A stretch of DNA of 64,000 nucleotides from the NCBI GenBank assembly GCA_023228085.1, contig JALOBW010000003.1, positions 144,190-208,189 of the forward strand, in the 5' to 3' direction. Of this stretch, positions 18,496 to 27,244 are shown in pieces. The notes under the pieces were generated by a model. The model was given only the letters and a program-made list of their open reading frames with translations. It was not told where the DNA came from and did no database searches. The DNA is from a bacterium. Lineage in GTDB: Bacteria; Patescibacteriota; Minisyncoccia; Minisyncoccales; Minisyncoccaceae. The position numbers and the translations under genes are program-made. How positions within the stretch are numbered: position 1 is the stretch's first letter; every line of letters begins with the position of its first letter.

Positions 18496-19581
18496 TTATT
18501 TTTCAAATCTTTTTAAGCTCTCTCCTATTGCAATTGAAAAATAAGAATTAAGATCTCTCAAATTACTTTCTAGCACTGAAGGATAATTTATTTTGTAAAA
18601 TGCATCTCCTATTAATATTTGAGTATCTTTGAAGTATTCTTCTTCACGGAACATTACCCTAAAAAAATTTAACAAACCAGACATTTTGGTTGTACCTCCA
18701 CTCAACAGAACTTTGGTGATTTTTTTGCCTTCTTTTCCTTCAAATTCTTTAATGATTTTTTTCACCTTATCGCAAATCAATGCGAGTACCCCCACTAGCA
18801 CATCAGAAACTTCGGAATTGTCTCCCAATCCATGTAATTTTTTTAATTCTTCGGCTTCACTAACGTCAATGCCTAATGTTTCTGCAAGACCAAAGGTAAG
18901 GTCTTTTCCTGCAATATCATAACTAACACTTGTTAATACACAGCCCTGATCAACAATACTAATGTTTGTGCTTTGATACCCTATTTCAACCAAACATGTT
19001 GGAGGATCATTTTCCTTAACGAGTGATCTTTTTAGTCCCAATACTTCCGCTTCCAATACAGTTAATTCCAAGCCACAAGTATCTGCAATCATTTTGTATT
19101 GTTCAATGACAGACTTTGGAATAGCCATCACAAGAATGTCATTATCATTTTTTGTTGTATCTTTGTTTCCAATTAATTGCCAATCAATAACTATTTCAGC
19201 CATTGGCATGGGAATGTACTTTCTTGCTTCAAAAGCAACAGCACTATCAAGCTCTTTTTTATTCATCGGAGGCATTTTGAAAGTTATGAAAAAAGTAGAA
19301 AAATCTGGCAGCGAAAAAATTGCCTTCTCCGATTTGATTTCGGCTTCTTCCATAATAGCAGTAATAGCTGCTGATATATTTTTGATATCGGGGTTAAGTG
19401 TGTTTTGATCAAACCAACGAAACGTTTTTGTTCCAGCCATATCAAGACTAACTTCACCATAATTATCAAGATAGTTATGACCCCCTCTTTGAGATGCTTC
19501 AATAATTCTGATTGACTTTGTTCCGATATCAATACCTATACTTCCTGTATTTTTTTTATTAATATTTAGAAAAGAAAACAT
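18496..19581 (-). CDS. pilM: Type IV pilus actin-like ATPase
   Basis: This 361-residue cytoplasmic actin-fold protein anchors the pilus alignment complex. Motifs: phosphate-1 GSIGIDIGTKSIRIIEAS near the N-terminus, the PilM signature FEARKYIPMPMAEIVIDWQ, phosphate-2 PPTCLVEIGYQSTNISIVD and adenosine loop KITKVLLSGGTTKMSGL. It is the first gene of the pilus locus and lies 81 bp from divergent comF. Confidence 0.92.
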   Translation of the reverse strand: MFSFLNINKKNTGSIGIDIGTKSIRIIEASQRGGHNYLDNYGEVSLDMAGTKTFRWFDQNTLNPDIKNISAAITAIMEEAEIKSEKAIFSLPDFSTFFITFKMPPMNKKELDSAVAFEARKYIPMPMAEIVIDWQLIGNKDTTKNDNDILVMAIPKSVIEQYKMIADTCGLELTVLEAEVLGLKRSLVKENDPPTCLVEIGYQSTNISIVDQGCVLTSVSYDIAGKDLTFGLAETLGIDVSEAEELKKLHGLGDNSEVSDVLVGVLALICDKVKKIIKEFEGKEGKKITKVLLSGGTTKMSGLLNFFRVMFREEEYFKDTQILIGDAFYKINYPSVLESNLRDLNSYFSIAIGESLKRFEK

Positions 19582-19662
19582 AATTTAAAATTATTTTTGA
19601 GATGATAAAAATTTTGTATTCAGAATTTTTTATACTACTATCTTAACATTTTTTTACGTAAA

Positions 19663-20382
19663 ATGAAAAGGGCTAAAAGATTATTAAAATTTTTATTAGA
19701 TGTATTTTTCCCAAAGCTCTGCATAGGTTGCAGAACAAAAGATACTTTTTTGTGTGAGGATTGTTTTTCTCTTATAGAAATAAACCCCTATCGCTACTGT
19801 TTTTGCCAAATACCAAAACGCTTAATCGGTAAATATGAGACTTGTTCTTCTTGCCCTGCTGGATATTTGAATAGAATATATTCGGCAACAAATTACGATA
19901 ATAAAATAGTTAAAAAAGTAATATCGGAATTGAAATATCGTTTTCAGTTAAAAGACTTGTCTATTCCATTAACAATTTTAATACTGCTACATTTAAAAGA
20001 GACTGGTTTTGATTTTAAATCAGAAATGATAATTGTCCCCGTCCCGATACATAAGAGCCGAGAAAGATGGCGAGGATTTAATCAATCCAGGCTAATTGCC
20101 GAGTTGATTGCGAAAGCTACGAATACCCCTTATTGTTGTCATAGTTTAATAAAGATAAAAAAGACAAAACCCCAAGTGGGGCTAAAAAGAAAGGAAAGGC
20201 AGGAGAATATAAAAGGATGCTTTAGCATTACTGATTCATCTGTATTTAAAGATAAAACAGTTTTATTGATTGATGATGTCTATACCACTGGAGCGACAAT
20301 GGAAGAATGCGCGAAAGTATTAAAAGAAGCTGGCGCCAAATATGTGTATGGAATAACAGTAGCGAGAGAGGTTTCTACATAA
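19663..20382 (+). CDS. comF: ComF-family phosphoribosyltransferase-like protein
   Basis: This 239-residue protein carries an N-terminal zinc-ribbon segment with cysteines 20, 23, 31 and 34 plus Cys 46, 48, 61 and 64, and a C-terminal phosphoribosyltransferase fold with the PRPP loop VLLIDDVYTTGATMEE near residue 200. FNQSRLIAELIA is typical of ComF. ComF proteins are tied to natural transformation (passage of single-stranded DNA into the cytosol). Location divergent from the pilus operon, 81 bp from pilM, supports a DNA-uptake role. A terminator-like palindrome pair follows. Confidence 0.88.
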   Translation: MKRAKRLLKFLLDVFFPKLCIGCRTKDTFLCEDCFSLIEINPYRYCFCQIPKRLIGKYETCSSCPAGYLNRIYSATNYDNKIVKKVISELKYRFQLKDLSIPLTILILLHLKETGFDFKSEMIIVPVPIHKSRERWRGFNQSRLIAELIAKATNTPYCCHSLIKIKKTKPQVGLKRKERQENIKGCFSITDSSVFKDKTVLLIDDVYTTGATMEECAKVLKEAGAKYVYGITVAREVST

Positions 20383-20388
20383 TCAGAG

Positions 20389-20415
20389 GCCCGACCTTTT
20401 GGAGGTCGGACCTTG
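20389..20415 (+). terminator. Palindrome pair after comF, probable terminator
   Basis: GGCCCGACC and GGTCGGACC flank a TTTTGGA loop and are followed by TTG, 5 nt after the comF stop. The right arm is a copy of the dispersed AGGTCGGACCT palindrome (20403-20413). Confidence 0.5.
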
Positions 20416-20468
20416 TTTATTTTATTTAATTAAAATATTTTTCGTTTTTAGATTTAAAACTCAGAATG

Positions 20469-21449
20469 TCAACTAAAATCAGCCATTATCTTTTGAGCGA
20501 TATGCTTTGCAAGGTTAACGGGAACCGCATTGCCTACCATTTTGTACCCGTCAGCTATATTTGTATATTTAAAAATAAAATCATCGGGAAAAGTCTGAAT
20601 ACGGGCACACTCTCTAACAGATAAACGTCTGTATTTTTTTTCTTGCCCAGAAACAAAAACTCTTTTGTTTTTAGAAACAAGCAGCATTTTAGGTGCTTGG
20701 GGATGTATTGGCGCATGTCTTCCACCTGCTTGAATTGTAAAAGAAGGTTCATTCCATGAACGAACACGATTTCTAGACATATAAATGGTAGAAAAACCGC
20801 CGTTCATATATTCGTGATTGGATATCTTTAGATTATTTTCACCATTTGTTTTATTTCCGTCTTTGGCAGGTTTAGCTTTTCGTAAATCCCATATGGCATC
20901 TTTTAGTACTGGCTTATAGTTTTGGGGTTCTGGGAATTTGAATTTCTTTTTAATATCCTTTCTATATCCAACTATAATTACACGATTACGATCTTGAGGA
21001 ACATCAAAATCATTGGCATTTAATAACTCATAAGAAACATCATACCCAGCTTTTTTAAAATCTTTAATAATATTTAAGAAAGCTTCCGAATGTTTTGGAT
21101 GCAATATCCCAGAAACATTTTCAGCAAGGAAAAACTTCGGCTTTTTATTTTTCAAAAGACGGATATAATCGTGGAATAATTGTCCACGTGAATCATTGAT
21201 ACCGCGACCAGCCCCTGCCTCACTCCAGCTTTGACATGGCGGTCCCCCTATAAAACCATCTGCCGTTGGAATCTCACAAGGTTTAATATCGGTAATATTT
21301 CTTTTATCTAACTTTGTATGAGGGAAATTAGTTTGAAATGTGTCCCAAATTGTCTTATCAAATTCATTAGCCCAAATAATCTCAAAACCAGCTTTTTCAA
21401 AGCCGAGATCAAGTCCCCCTGCGCCCGTGAATAATGATACTAGTTTCAT
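20469..21449 (-). CDS. DNA (cytosine-5)-methyltransferase, M.HaeIII-like (predicted GGCC)
   Basis: This 326-residue C5-cytosine methylase carries all core motifs: SAM-binding FTGAGGLDLGFEKAG (residues 7-21), catalytic Cys72 in GGPPCQSWSEAG, ENVSG (110-114), QDRNRV (152-157), RRLSVRECARIQTFPDDF and GNAVPVNLAKHIA. From memory the target-recognition part resembles M.HaeIII (KTNGENNLKISNHEYMNGG, FSTIYMSRNRVRSWNEPSF, HPQAPKMLL), so I predict GGCC specificity. It begins 4 nt after the partner endonuclease gene. It would protect host DNA at C5. Confidence 0.95.
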   Translation of the reverse strand: MKLVSLFTGAGGLDLGFEKAGFEIIWANEFDKTIWDTFQTNFPHTKLDKRNITDIKPCEIPTADGFIGGPPCQSWSEAGAGRGINDSRGQLFHDYIRLLKNKKPKFFLAENVSGILHPKHSEAFLNIIKDFKKAGYDVSYELLNANDFDVPQDRNRVIIVGYRKDIKKKFKFPEPQNYKPVLKDAIWDLRKAKPAKDGNKTNGENNLKISNHEYMNGGFSTIYMSRNRVRSWNEPSFTIQAGGRHAPIHPQAPKMLLVSKNKRVFVSGQEKKYRRLSVRECARIQTFPDDFIFKYTNIADGYKMVGNAVPVNLAKHIAQKIMADFS

Positions 21450-21453
21450 AAAG

Positions 21454-22434
21454 TTAATCTTTGCTTATAGTTAAGGTATTTTTAAATAATTTCTCTGGAG
21501 ATTTCAAAAGATTAATATCAAATTTAAGTGATGATTCCACCCTGGAACTTGCATTATGTATTCGGAAAGAAAGGGTCCAATCATTATTCATAGTGACTAT
21601 TACTGTTGTATTATTATCTGTTTTAAAATCTATGCTTGTGATTTCTGTAGGGAGCGGAACTTGTGGAGTTTTATATTTTGGTTGAATTTTTTGGAATGGA
21701 AGATTCAATGTCCCCTTTAGATTGTAAGCCTGAATTTCAACAGAATTTTTACTTTTAATAACTTTGTAAAAGTCTTTATTTCCAACAAGATAAGCAACCA
21801 AATTAGAAGCAACTTTTTGAGGGTTATTTTTATAAAGACTTTTTAATTCTTTTATAAATGCTTTAAGAATCGGGACATATACTGTTGAGTGATAATCTCC
21901 CAACTCGCTCCATTTTTTCTTCGCCTCACTATCTTTTCTAATTTTTGCGAGATTGTCAAAAATAGGTTTTACTGTGTCAAAATATTCTTTTGAATTTTTG
22001 ATACCTAGCCACTGATCACCAAAATCTATACTTGAAGATAGACGAGAGTGTTTTACGGCTTTGTGGTTATTCTTTGCCGAAAAACCTATCTCCCATTTTT
22101 GGAGTGAACGGACAGCAAGCACGTCACGAACATCACCAGATATTCCATGAAAATCAGGTAAAATTCCTAACTGTAAGGTGTCATTTTTTCCAATATCATT
22201 TGAAAGTCTTGGTTCCATGTCCATCAAAAAATTTACAGCAAAGCTAGCCGATAAAAGATATTCACTTTTTTCGCTTGCAGAAACATTATTAAAGCAACTT
22301 TTTGCAACATCAAAAGCTGGGTCTTCTATAACTTTAAGATTAGTTTTATTCTTCAGTTTCTCTTCAAGCGTAATGAGAAGAGCATACTCAAAGGATTTTC
22401 CAGTTATCATTTGTTTTGAATTTATACTTGCCAT
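21454..22434 (-). CDS. Type II restriction endonuclease, HaeIII-like (predicted GGCC)
   Basis: The start is the ATG at 22434 (MASINSKQMITGKSFEYAL) with AGGA upstream; the frame is open to 22554, but that extension looks non-native. The 326-residue protein has a conserved block GDVRDVLAVRSLQKWEIGF followed by SAKNNHKAVKHSRLS and IDFGDQWLGI, which I recognise as the HaeIII/NgoPII restriction endonuclease family; D, E and K there could form the nuclease centre. The gene lies directly upstream of the M.HaeIII-like methylase, 4 nt apart. Specificity GGCC is inferred from the partner. Confidence 0.85.
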   Translation of the reverse strand: MASINSKQMITGKSFEYALLITLEEKLKNKTNLKVIEDPAFDVAKSCFNNVSASEKSEYLLSASFAVNFLMDMEPRLSNDIGKNDTLQLGILPDFHGISGDVRDVLAVRSLQKWEIGFSAKNNHKAVKHSRLSSSIDFGDQWLGIKNSKEYFDTVKPIFDNLAKIRKDSEAKKKWSELGDYHSTVYVPILKAFIKELKSLYKNNPQKVASNLVAYLVGNKDFYKVIKSKNSVEIQAYNLKGTLNLPFQKIQPKYKTPQVPLPTEITSIDFKTDNNTTVIVTMNNDWTLSFRIHNASSRVESSLKFDINLLKSPEKLFKNTLTISKD

Positions 22435-22613
22435 AAATTTTTTAAATCCTAGTACCCTACATAAGCTTTGACAACATTTTTTAAATATTTTTTGCGTTTT
22501 GATTTTTAGATGATTTATTTGTTCACGAATACGAATAATTTTAGTAAAACACATTGATTATACTATATCATTCAGAAATAAAAACACAAAACATATAACT
22601 TTAAGATATTTGG

Positions 22614-22624
22614 AGGTCGGACCT
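22614..22624. repeat. AGGTCGGACCT palindrome
   Basis: A single copy of the dispersed 11-bp palindrome lies a few bases after the DUF4145 gene stop and upstream of the HaeIII-like gene. It may act as a terminator hairpin. Confidence 0.7.
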
Positions 22625-22628
22625 CGGT

Positions 22629-23294
22629 TTAATCAAGGGAGGTGTTCTTGCGGGCATTAGTTACGCGAAGTGGCATTACATAAACATAGTTGAAAAATTC
22701 TTCTAAGAATAGCTTGGTTTCTAGGGCGATTTTCTCATCTACATCCTTTAGGTTGTCACTCTGGGGGTGTGCCGCCCAGTTGCCAAAAATCCTAATACTA
22801 TATGCCCATTCTTTTATATCCTTTGTAAGGAAGGAAGCGTTCTTTATCTGTTCTATCAGGTCCAGCTTCCTGCTCGCTCCCCTATCTATAAGTGCCGCCT
22901 GCAAAGACCTCCTAAATATGGATACCGCAGCTCGTGGACACTTGTTGTGCAGACAGATAACTCCTTCTATAAAATCTTCCAAAGCGTTTAGCGGGACAGC
23001 ACCATCAAACTTGCTAACATTGGGCGCTTTTTCTTTTGGAAACTTGTCTTGCCAGCCTACTGCCGATAGATTATTATTGCTGAATTCGTTTTTGCAAAAT
23101 TTAAAAGTCTTTAGGATTAATTTTTTACATGGCACGCATCTAAAAATAGCATAATAGATAATGCTGTCATCGCCTTCTTGATAACTATCAGAAAACAGTA
23201 ATTGAAAATGTGCTCTGGATTCGCAATGAGGACAAATATCTACTAGATCCTTTATGGCAACTTGAAACATTGTTCTTGTTTGCATTTTAGCCAT
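22629..23294 (-). CDS. DUF4145 domain protein with zinc ribbon
   Basis: This 221-residue soluble protein has an N-terminal zinc ribbon (CPHCES and CVPCKK) and a helical DUF4145 domain (RAAVSIFRRSLQAALIDRG, then IRIFGNWAAHPQ and ALETKLFLEEFFNYVYVMP). DUF4145 proteins are frequent in restriction and other defence loci, often fused or next to nucleases, with unknown biochemical role. Here it sits between a HaeIII-like system and an OLD-like protein. Two starts are possible (MAKMQTRT or MQTRT), 9 nt apart. Confidence 0.8.
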   Translation of the reverse strand: MAKMQTRTMFQVAIKDLVDICPHCESRAHFQLLFSDSYQEGDDSIIYYAIFRCVPCKKLILKTFKFCKNEFSNNNLSAVGWQDKFPKEKAPNVSKFDGAVPLNALEDFIEGVICLHNKCPRAAVSIFRRSLQAALIDRGASRKLDLIEQIKNASFLTKDIKEWAYSIRIFGNWAAHPQSDNLKDVDEKIALETKLFLEEFFNYVYVMPLRVTNARKNTSLD

Positions 23295-23334
23295 GTTTTT
23301 AATCCTTTTAATTTTTAAGTTTTCTTTTTTTCTT

Positions 23335-23425
23335 TGTCATTCCCGCTTGTCTCGCCGCAGACGGACGGAGGCGGGAATCTTATAAGTTTTCTTTTTTTGT
23401 CATTCCCGCGGAGGCGGGAATCTTA
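23335..23425. repeat. TCATTCCCGC-type repeats
   Basis: Two units (about 23336-23380 and 23398-23424) carry inverted CATTCCCGC / GCGGGAATC arms around GGCGAGAC- or GGAGG-type centres. The same unit is dispersed elsewhere, for example near 31675 and 34770. Confidence 0.65.
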
Positions 23426-23469
23426 AAGGAAAAATTGCATAAAATAAAACAGCTAAGTCAGCTGGAGTA

Positions 23470-23670
23470 AGTTGATGCTTATACACAAAACCCCACGCCA
23501 GCCAGGCCTTGCGGCCCCATACCGGTTTCCCGATACGACCCAACGAAGAGCTGCTGAACGGGGGGTTCAGTATCTTCGTTGGGATTCCCGACCATATCCT
23601 TTGGAAGAACCAAAGGGGTTAGGTCGCTGGTCTTTCGGCCAGTGATTAAGTTGTAATTGCATTCTACCAG
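23470..23670 (-). ncRNA. Candidate structured non-coding RNA, unassigned
   Basis: A GC-rich block stands out in AT-rich DNA. It folds into several perfect stems: CCCAACGAAGA (23539-23549) with TCTTCGTTGGG (23573-23583) enclosing CTGAAC/GTTCAG; CCTTTGG/CCAAAGG (23598-23616); GGCC/GGCC (23505-23516); and CTGG/CCAG (23627-23642). AACCCC (23489-23494) can pair with GGGGTT (23615-23620) to close a multibranch junction. On the minus strand two loops are GNRA tetraloops (GCAA and GAAA), so I favour minus-strand transcription. It matches none of RNase P, tmRNA, SRP, 6S or 5S RNA as I know them. Confidence 0.45.
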
Positions 23671-23761
23671 AAAAATTGAGGGAGGAGAAGAGTGCTACAA
23701 ATTACAACGTTAAATTAATTCAAATTTCTATTTTTCTTTTTTTATAATACTTTTCAATTTT

Positions 23762-25510
23762 TTAGTCAGAGTCTACAATTTTTTTAATGATTTTAAATAT
23801 CTCTTTAAAATTTTTAAAATCATCTCTTGATCCGTTTTGGCAAATCCAAGTGCAAACAGTTTGTTTTTGACCATCAACAATTTTATGCTCTTTTTCTTCT
23901 GTGCCAACAACACGATACTGAAAACATTTTAAATTACCTTCTTTCGCCCTATCAATTAACTTTTTTTCAAAAAGATTTTCTATTCCTTTTTGAAGAGGAT
24001 TTTCATCAAATTTAGGTATTTTTCTAACATAAAGAATACTATTGTAGTCTTCTTCTGTAATATGCTCTTCGGGGTCATTTAGTAAAACAACTTTTTGGCT
24101 TAACAAATTTAGATTTGCTCTAAGCAGTTTTTGAGCATTAGACAGCGCATTATTGTTTGAGTTTTTAGTTCCAATCTGAGTTTTTTCTCCTATGATATCA
24201 ATTTCAAAATTGTCATGTTTTTCTGTGTATAATTCATATGCTTTTTTAATATACTGAACATCTGTCGGACCCTCTACATAAATAATCGGTTTTTTATTAG
24301 CAATAACTTTTATTTTTACTTCATTTTCGAATTTTTCCGTTTCTTTTAAAACATTATATGCATTTTCAAACTCAGAAAATCTTTCTATCGTTATTAGATC
24401 TCCTTTTGGCATATTTCTAACCTCAAATTCTTCTTCGCTAAAAGCTTTTTTCATACCCAACAAAAACAAAGGTGAATGTGTAGTAATAATAAATTGAATT
24501 TTTGGAAATAGTTTTATCAGTTCTGGTACTACTGAATTTTGCAAATCTGTATGTAAATGAACGTCTATTTCATCTATTACAACAATTCCTTGTATTTGAT
24601 TAAGTTGTTTTGAATAATTTTCACCATGACGAATGACATTTATAAAAAGATTTAACAGAATGGATTCTCCTAAAGAAAGATTATCTATACTAGGAAGTAT
24701 TTGCTTAGGTTTATCTGAACCATCTTCTTCCACTATAGAAACTCTATATCCACTTCTTGGACCAATAGCAAATTTATAGTTTGTATTCTTTAATATCTTT
24801 CCTAAAATAAGGTTTATGTTATTCCACAAGATTACATTAATAGGATTTACTTTTTGGACGTATCTATCGAGAACTAAATCTAACAAAAAAGATTTATTTT
24901 CTCTTACTGATGATATTATTTCAAATTCCTTTGCTAATTTTCCAGCAAAAAATTTTTTATCCTCGAATCTTGGATAATCTCTAAAAGGATCATTTTTCCA
25001 AAAAGGTTCTTCGTACCTATAAGCTGGTTGGAAAAAGTGCACACCTTGAATGAACTCATTTTGCAATTTTTCTTTTCTAAGATTATTTACTTCCGTTACT
25101 TTTTTTTGAGATTTTTTTGAATCATCTGGAGAAAGTTCAAAATCCGTAATATAATCTGTGAAATCTTCTTTTTCCACTTTACCAAATTTATCAAAGTATT
25201 CTAAAACTTGATTTTCGCTATCAATAAATTTTAAAAGAGAAAATCCTTCGTTTTTGCCCATTTTTACATTTACACTGCCTGAAATTTTATAATAACTCCT
25301 TACGAGTCCATCTTGAATGCCTACATCATCAAAAAGAGAGCTCCCAATTTCATAGAAACTATCTATTATTTGTGACTGTAAAATTGTTTTTCCAGATCCA
25401 TTTTCACCAACAAAAATTATTGGCTTGGGATTTCCATCTTTAAAAGGTAATTCAACAAAAAAATCTTCTATTGGTCCTATGTTTTTGATAGCAATATTTT
25501 TTAGATACAT
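23762..25510 (-). CDS. OLD-like ATP-dependent nuclease (AAA ATPase plus TOPRIM-like domain)
   Basis: This 582-residue protein starts with an ABC/SMC-type ATPase: MYLKNIAIKNIGPIEDF, Walker A GENGSGKT (residues 35-42), signature NLSLGESILLNLF, Walker B GIVVIDEIDVHLHTDLQ and H-switch FIITTHSPLF. The C-terminal third begins near residue 405 with PIIYVEGPTDVQYIKKAY and later VVLLNDPEEH, resembling the TOPRIM domain of OLD-family (overcoming lysogenization defect) nucleases, though the second acidic motif is atypical. No UvrD-like GajB partner is adjacent. Position in a restriction island suggests anti-phage function. Confidence 0.8.
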   Translation of the reverse strand: MYLKNIAIKNIGPIEDFFVELPFKDGNPKPIIFVGENGSGKTILQSQIIDSFYEIGSSLFDDVGIQDGLVRSYYKISGSVNVKMGKNEGFSLLKFIDSENQVLEYFDKFGKVEKEDFTDYITDFELSPDDSKKSQKKVTEVNNLRKEKLQNEFIQGVHFFQPAYRYEEPFWKNDPFRDYPRFEDKKFFAGKLAKEFEIISSVRENKSFLLDLVLDRYVQKVNPINVILWNNINLILGKILKNTNYKFAIGPRSGYRVSIVEEDGSDKPKQILPSIDNLSLGESILLNLFINVIRHGENYSKQLNQIQGIVVIDEIDVHLHTDLQNSVVPELIKLFPKIQFIITTHSPLFLLGMKKAFSEEEFEVRNMPKGDLITIERFSEFENAYNVLKETEKFENEVKIKVIANKKPIIYVEGPTDVQYIKKAYELYTEKHDNFEIDIIGEKTQIGTKNSNNNALSNAQKLLRANLNLLSQKVVLLNDPEEHITEEDYNSILYVRKIPKFDENPLQKGIENLFEKKLIDRAKEGNLKCFQYRVVGTEEKEHKIVDGQKQTVCTWICQNGSRDDFKNFKEIFKIIKKIVDSD

Positions 25511-25752
25511 ATATTTTATTTATTTTCGTCAATATTTTTAATAATCTGCCATCGCCCTTCGCAGTTTTTGTTTTTTAGAAACAAAGCACTTTAATGTATT
25601 ACATTTACTGTACTTCAAGAGAATAATCTATCTAACACAAAAGAACTGTAATAAAATAATACAAAATTATCTTCTAGAGATTCTTGATTTTATGAGCAAA
25701 ATCTTTAACTAAATATTGGACCTTTTGGCTTTTGTAGTCAAGTTTTATTAAA

Positions 25753-25778
25753 GCAAAACCACCTTTTTAGGTGGTGTT
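25753..25778 (-). terminator. Terminator after the HPPY methylase gene
   Basis: The stem AACCACC / GGTGGTGTT with a T/A-rich loop is followed on the minus strand by TTTTGCTTT. It lies about 30 nt after the stop at 25807. Confidence 0.65.
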
Positions 25779-25806
25779 AGTTCGGATAGATAAATTGATT
25801 TACAGA

Positions 25807-26565
25807 TTACTTTTGGAATACAAAGAGGTGCTCGTGCATTATCAGTAAGAAGTTTGATTCTTTTGATTTTGTAATCCAAAATCCTGTTGCCTTGCAATTA
25901 AACTGCCTTTTTATTATATCTTCTTTCAAGATAAAACCTACATCTATGAATTTCTGCATTACTTTAAAAGCAAGGGGCTGATACATTTTGTTTCTGCGTG
26001 TATCCCCCATCAAAATTGCACAATATTTTCCTTTCTTTAAGATTCTAAATAGTTCTTTTGCAACTTTTTCTATTTCGTCAACAAAAATATCTATATTATG
26101 TATATTTGATAAATCCTCTTTTATTTTGCCCTCGCTGTATTTTATAATATCTGCATATGGTGGATGAGTTAAAACAAAATCAATCTCATCATCTTTGATG
26201 AAATTCATATCCCTTGCATCGCATTTAATCACTCTTTGTTTTGATTTGTTATTCGCTTCAAACTCAAGGCATTCTTTAGTTCTTGCTAGCGCTTCTTCAT
26301 TGATATCAACGCAAGTGATGTGACGGTTTAAGATTTTTGCTTCTATTGCCGTAGTTCCGCCACCAACCATGCAGTCAAGCAAATGATCTCCTTCGTTTGA
26401 GTATCTTAAAATAAGATTACGCACCACTTCGGGTGACCAATTTCCGCGCCAATCTGAGGTGTGAGTTGCCCAATTCCCTCGTCTTGGAAACGCCCATACC
26501 GTTGTGCATTCAAGCTCAAAATCATTAGGACACAATTTTAAACCTTTTTCTTTTTTGATTTCCAT
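25807..26565 (-). CDS. DNA N4/N6-type methyltransferase (HPPY motif)
   Basis: This 252-residue amino-methyltransferase has a SAM-binding motif DCMVGGGTTAIEAKIL (about residues 69-84) and downstream a catalytic THPPYADIIKYSEG near residue 132, in place of the usual DPPY or SPPY. The N-terminal segment GNWATHTSDWRGNWSPEVV is shared with restriction-associated methylases. The order motif I before motif IV is gamma-like. It is the last gene of a three-gene unit (D12 methylase, nuclease, this gene), so it is probably the second methylase of that restriction system. Specificity unknown. Confidence 0.85.
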   Translation of the reverse strand: MEIKKEKGLKLCPNDFELECTTVWAFPRRGNWATHTSDWRGNWSPEVVRNLILRYSNEGDHLLDCMVGGGTTAIEAKILNRHITCVDINEEALARTKECLEFEANNKSKQRVIKCDARDMNFIKDDEIDFVLTHPPYADIIKYSEGKIKEDLSNIHNIDIFVDEIEKVAKELFRILKKGKYCAILMGDTRRNKMYQPLAFKVMQKFIDVGFILKEDIIKRQFNCKATGFWITKSKESNFLLIMHEHLFVFQK

Positions 26566-26599
26566 AAACTTTATAGTTCAGTCTATCTAGTAAATCAAA

Positions 26600-27214
26600 T
26601 TAGTTATATTTTTTATCGCTATAGCCTATTTTTTTCAAAATATCAGTGAAAGCAACGTATTCAATATTATGGTCTTTATAAAACGCCAAACTTTCTCTTA
26701 ACTCTTGAGTTTGATTATTTTTATCTAGCAAATCCCCGAAAGCAAATTTTCCCCTTGCTTCATACTCTTGATATCCAACCAGAACGATTTGAAGAGGTTT
26801 TTTGTATAAGCGAGGCAATTCGCCATACTTTAGAGGAACTCCGAGTATCTTCTCTCCTGCGGTTCCTGGTGTACACCAGCTCCTACCTTTCACTTCATAA
26901 ACATAATCATCACATTCCAAATCTGGATCATATTTTTTATCCCTTAATGAACTCTTTTTTTGCTCAGTCTTTCTTACATTTTTTCTTCCGAGTTTTATAA
27001 GAGCCTCCTTCACTAGATCTTGGCATAATACAGTAGTCCACTGTTTTCCGTCATCAGTTCCCATTACTTTATTTCCCCACTTCTTTTCTTCTTCTTTTGC
27101 TTCTTTTAATTTTTTTTCGCTTTCTGTGTTTTTTAAAGAAACATCAGTAATACCTTCATAGCACCACTTAATAACTTCTGGATTATTTATCAATTTAAAA
27201 TTGTAATCATTCAT
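26600..27214 (-). CDS. Putative type II restriction endonuclease (PD-(D/E)xK)
   Basis: The start is the ATG at 27214 (MNDYNFKLINNPEV), with AAGGA-type ribosome binding upstream; the open frame to 27241 uses GTG. Of 205 residues, the central block KYDPDLECDDYVYEVKGRSW has the spacing of a PD-(D/E)xK nuclease (Asp near 97-99, EVK near 105-107). TPGTAGEKILGVPLKYGELP follows. It lies between two DNA methylase genes, 30 nt after the first, which is typical for a restriction enzyme. I do not recognise its subfamily or specificity. Confidence 0.72.
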   Translation of the reverse strand: MNDYNFKLINNPEVIKWCYEGITDVSLKNTESEKKLKEAKEEEKKWGNKVMGTDDGKQWTTVLCQDLVKEALIKLGRKNVRKTEQKKSSLRDKKYDPDLECDDYVYEVKGRSWCTPGTAGEKILGVPLKYGELPRLYKKPLQIVLVGYQEYEARGKFAFGDLLDKNNQTQELRESLAFYKDHNIEYVAFTDILKKIGYSDKKYN

Positions 27215-27244
27215 AAAATCCTTTTTCCTTCTTAAAAACACCTA

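Noticed and set aside
6000..19581. Type II secretion system instead of type IV pilus
   Set aside because: Presence of PilT and the PilMNO order favour a pilus, and no outer-membrane secretin is present, as expected for a cell without an outer membrane.
23470..23670. RNase P RNA, tmRNA, SRP RNA, 6S or 5S rRNA
   Set aside because: None of the conserved motifs I know for these (for example GAGGAAAGTCC of RNase P or GTTCGANTC end of tmRNA) is found on either strand.
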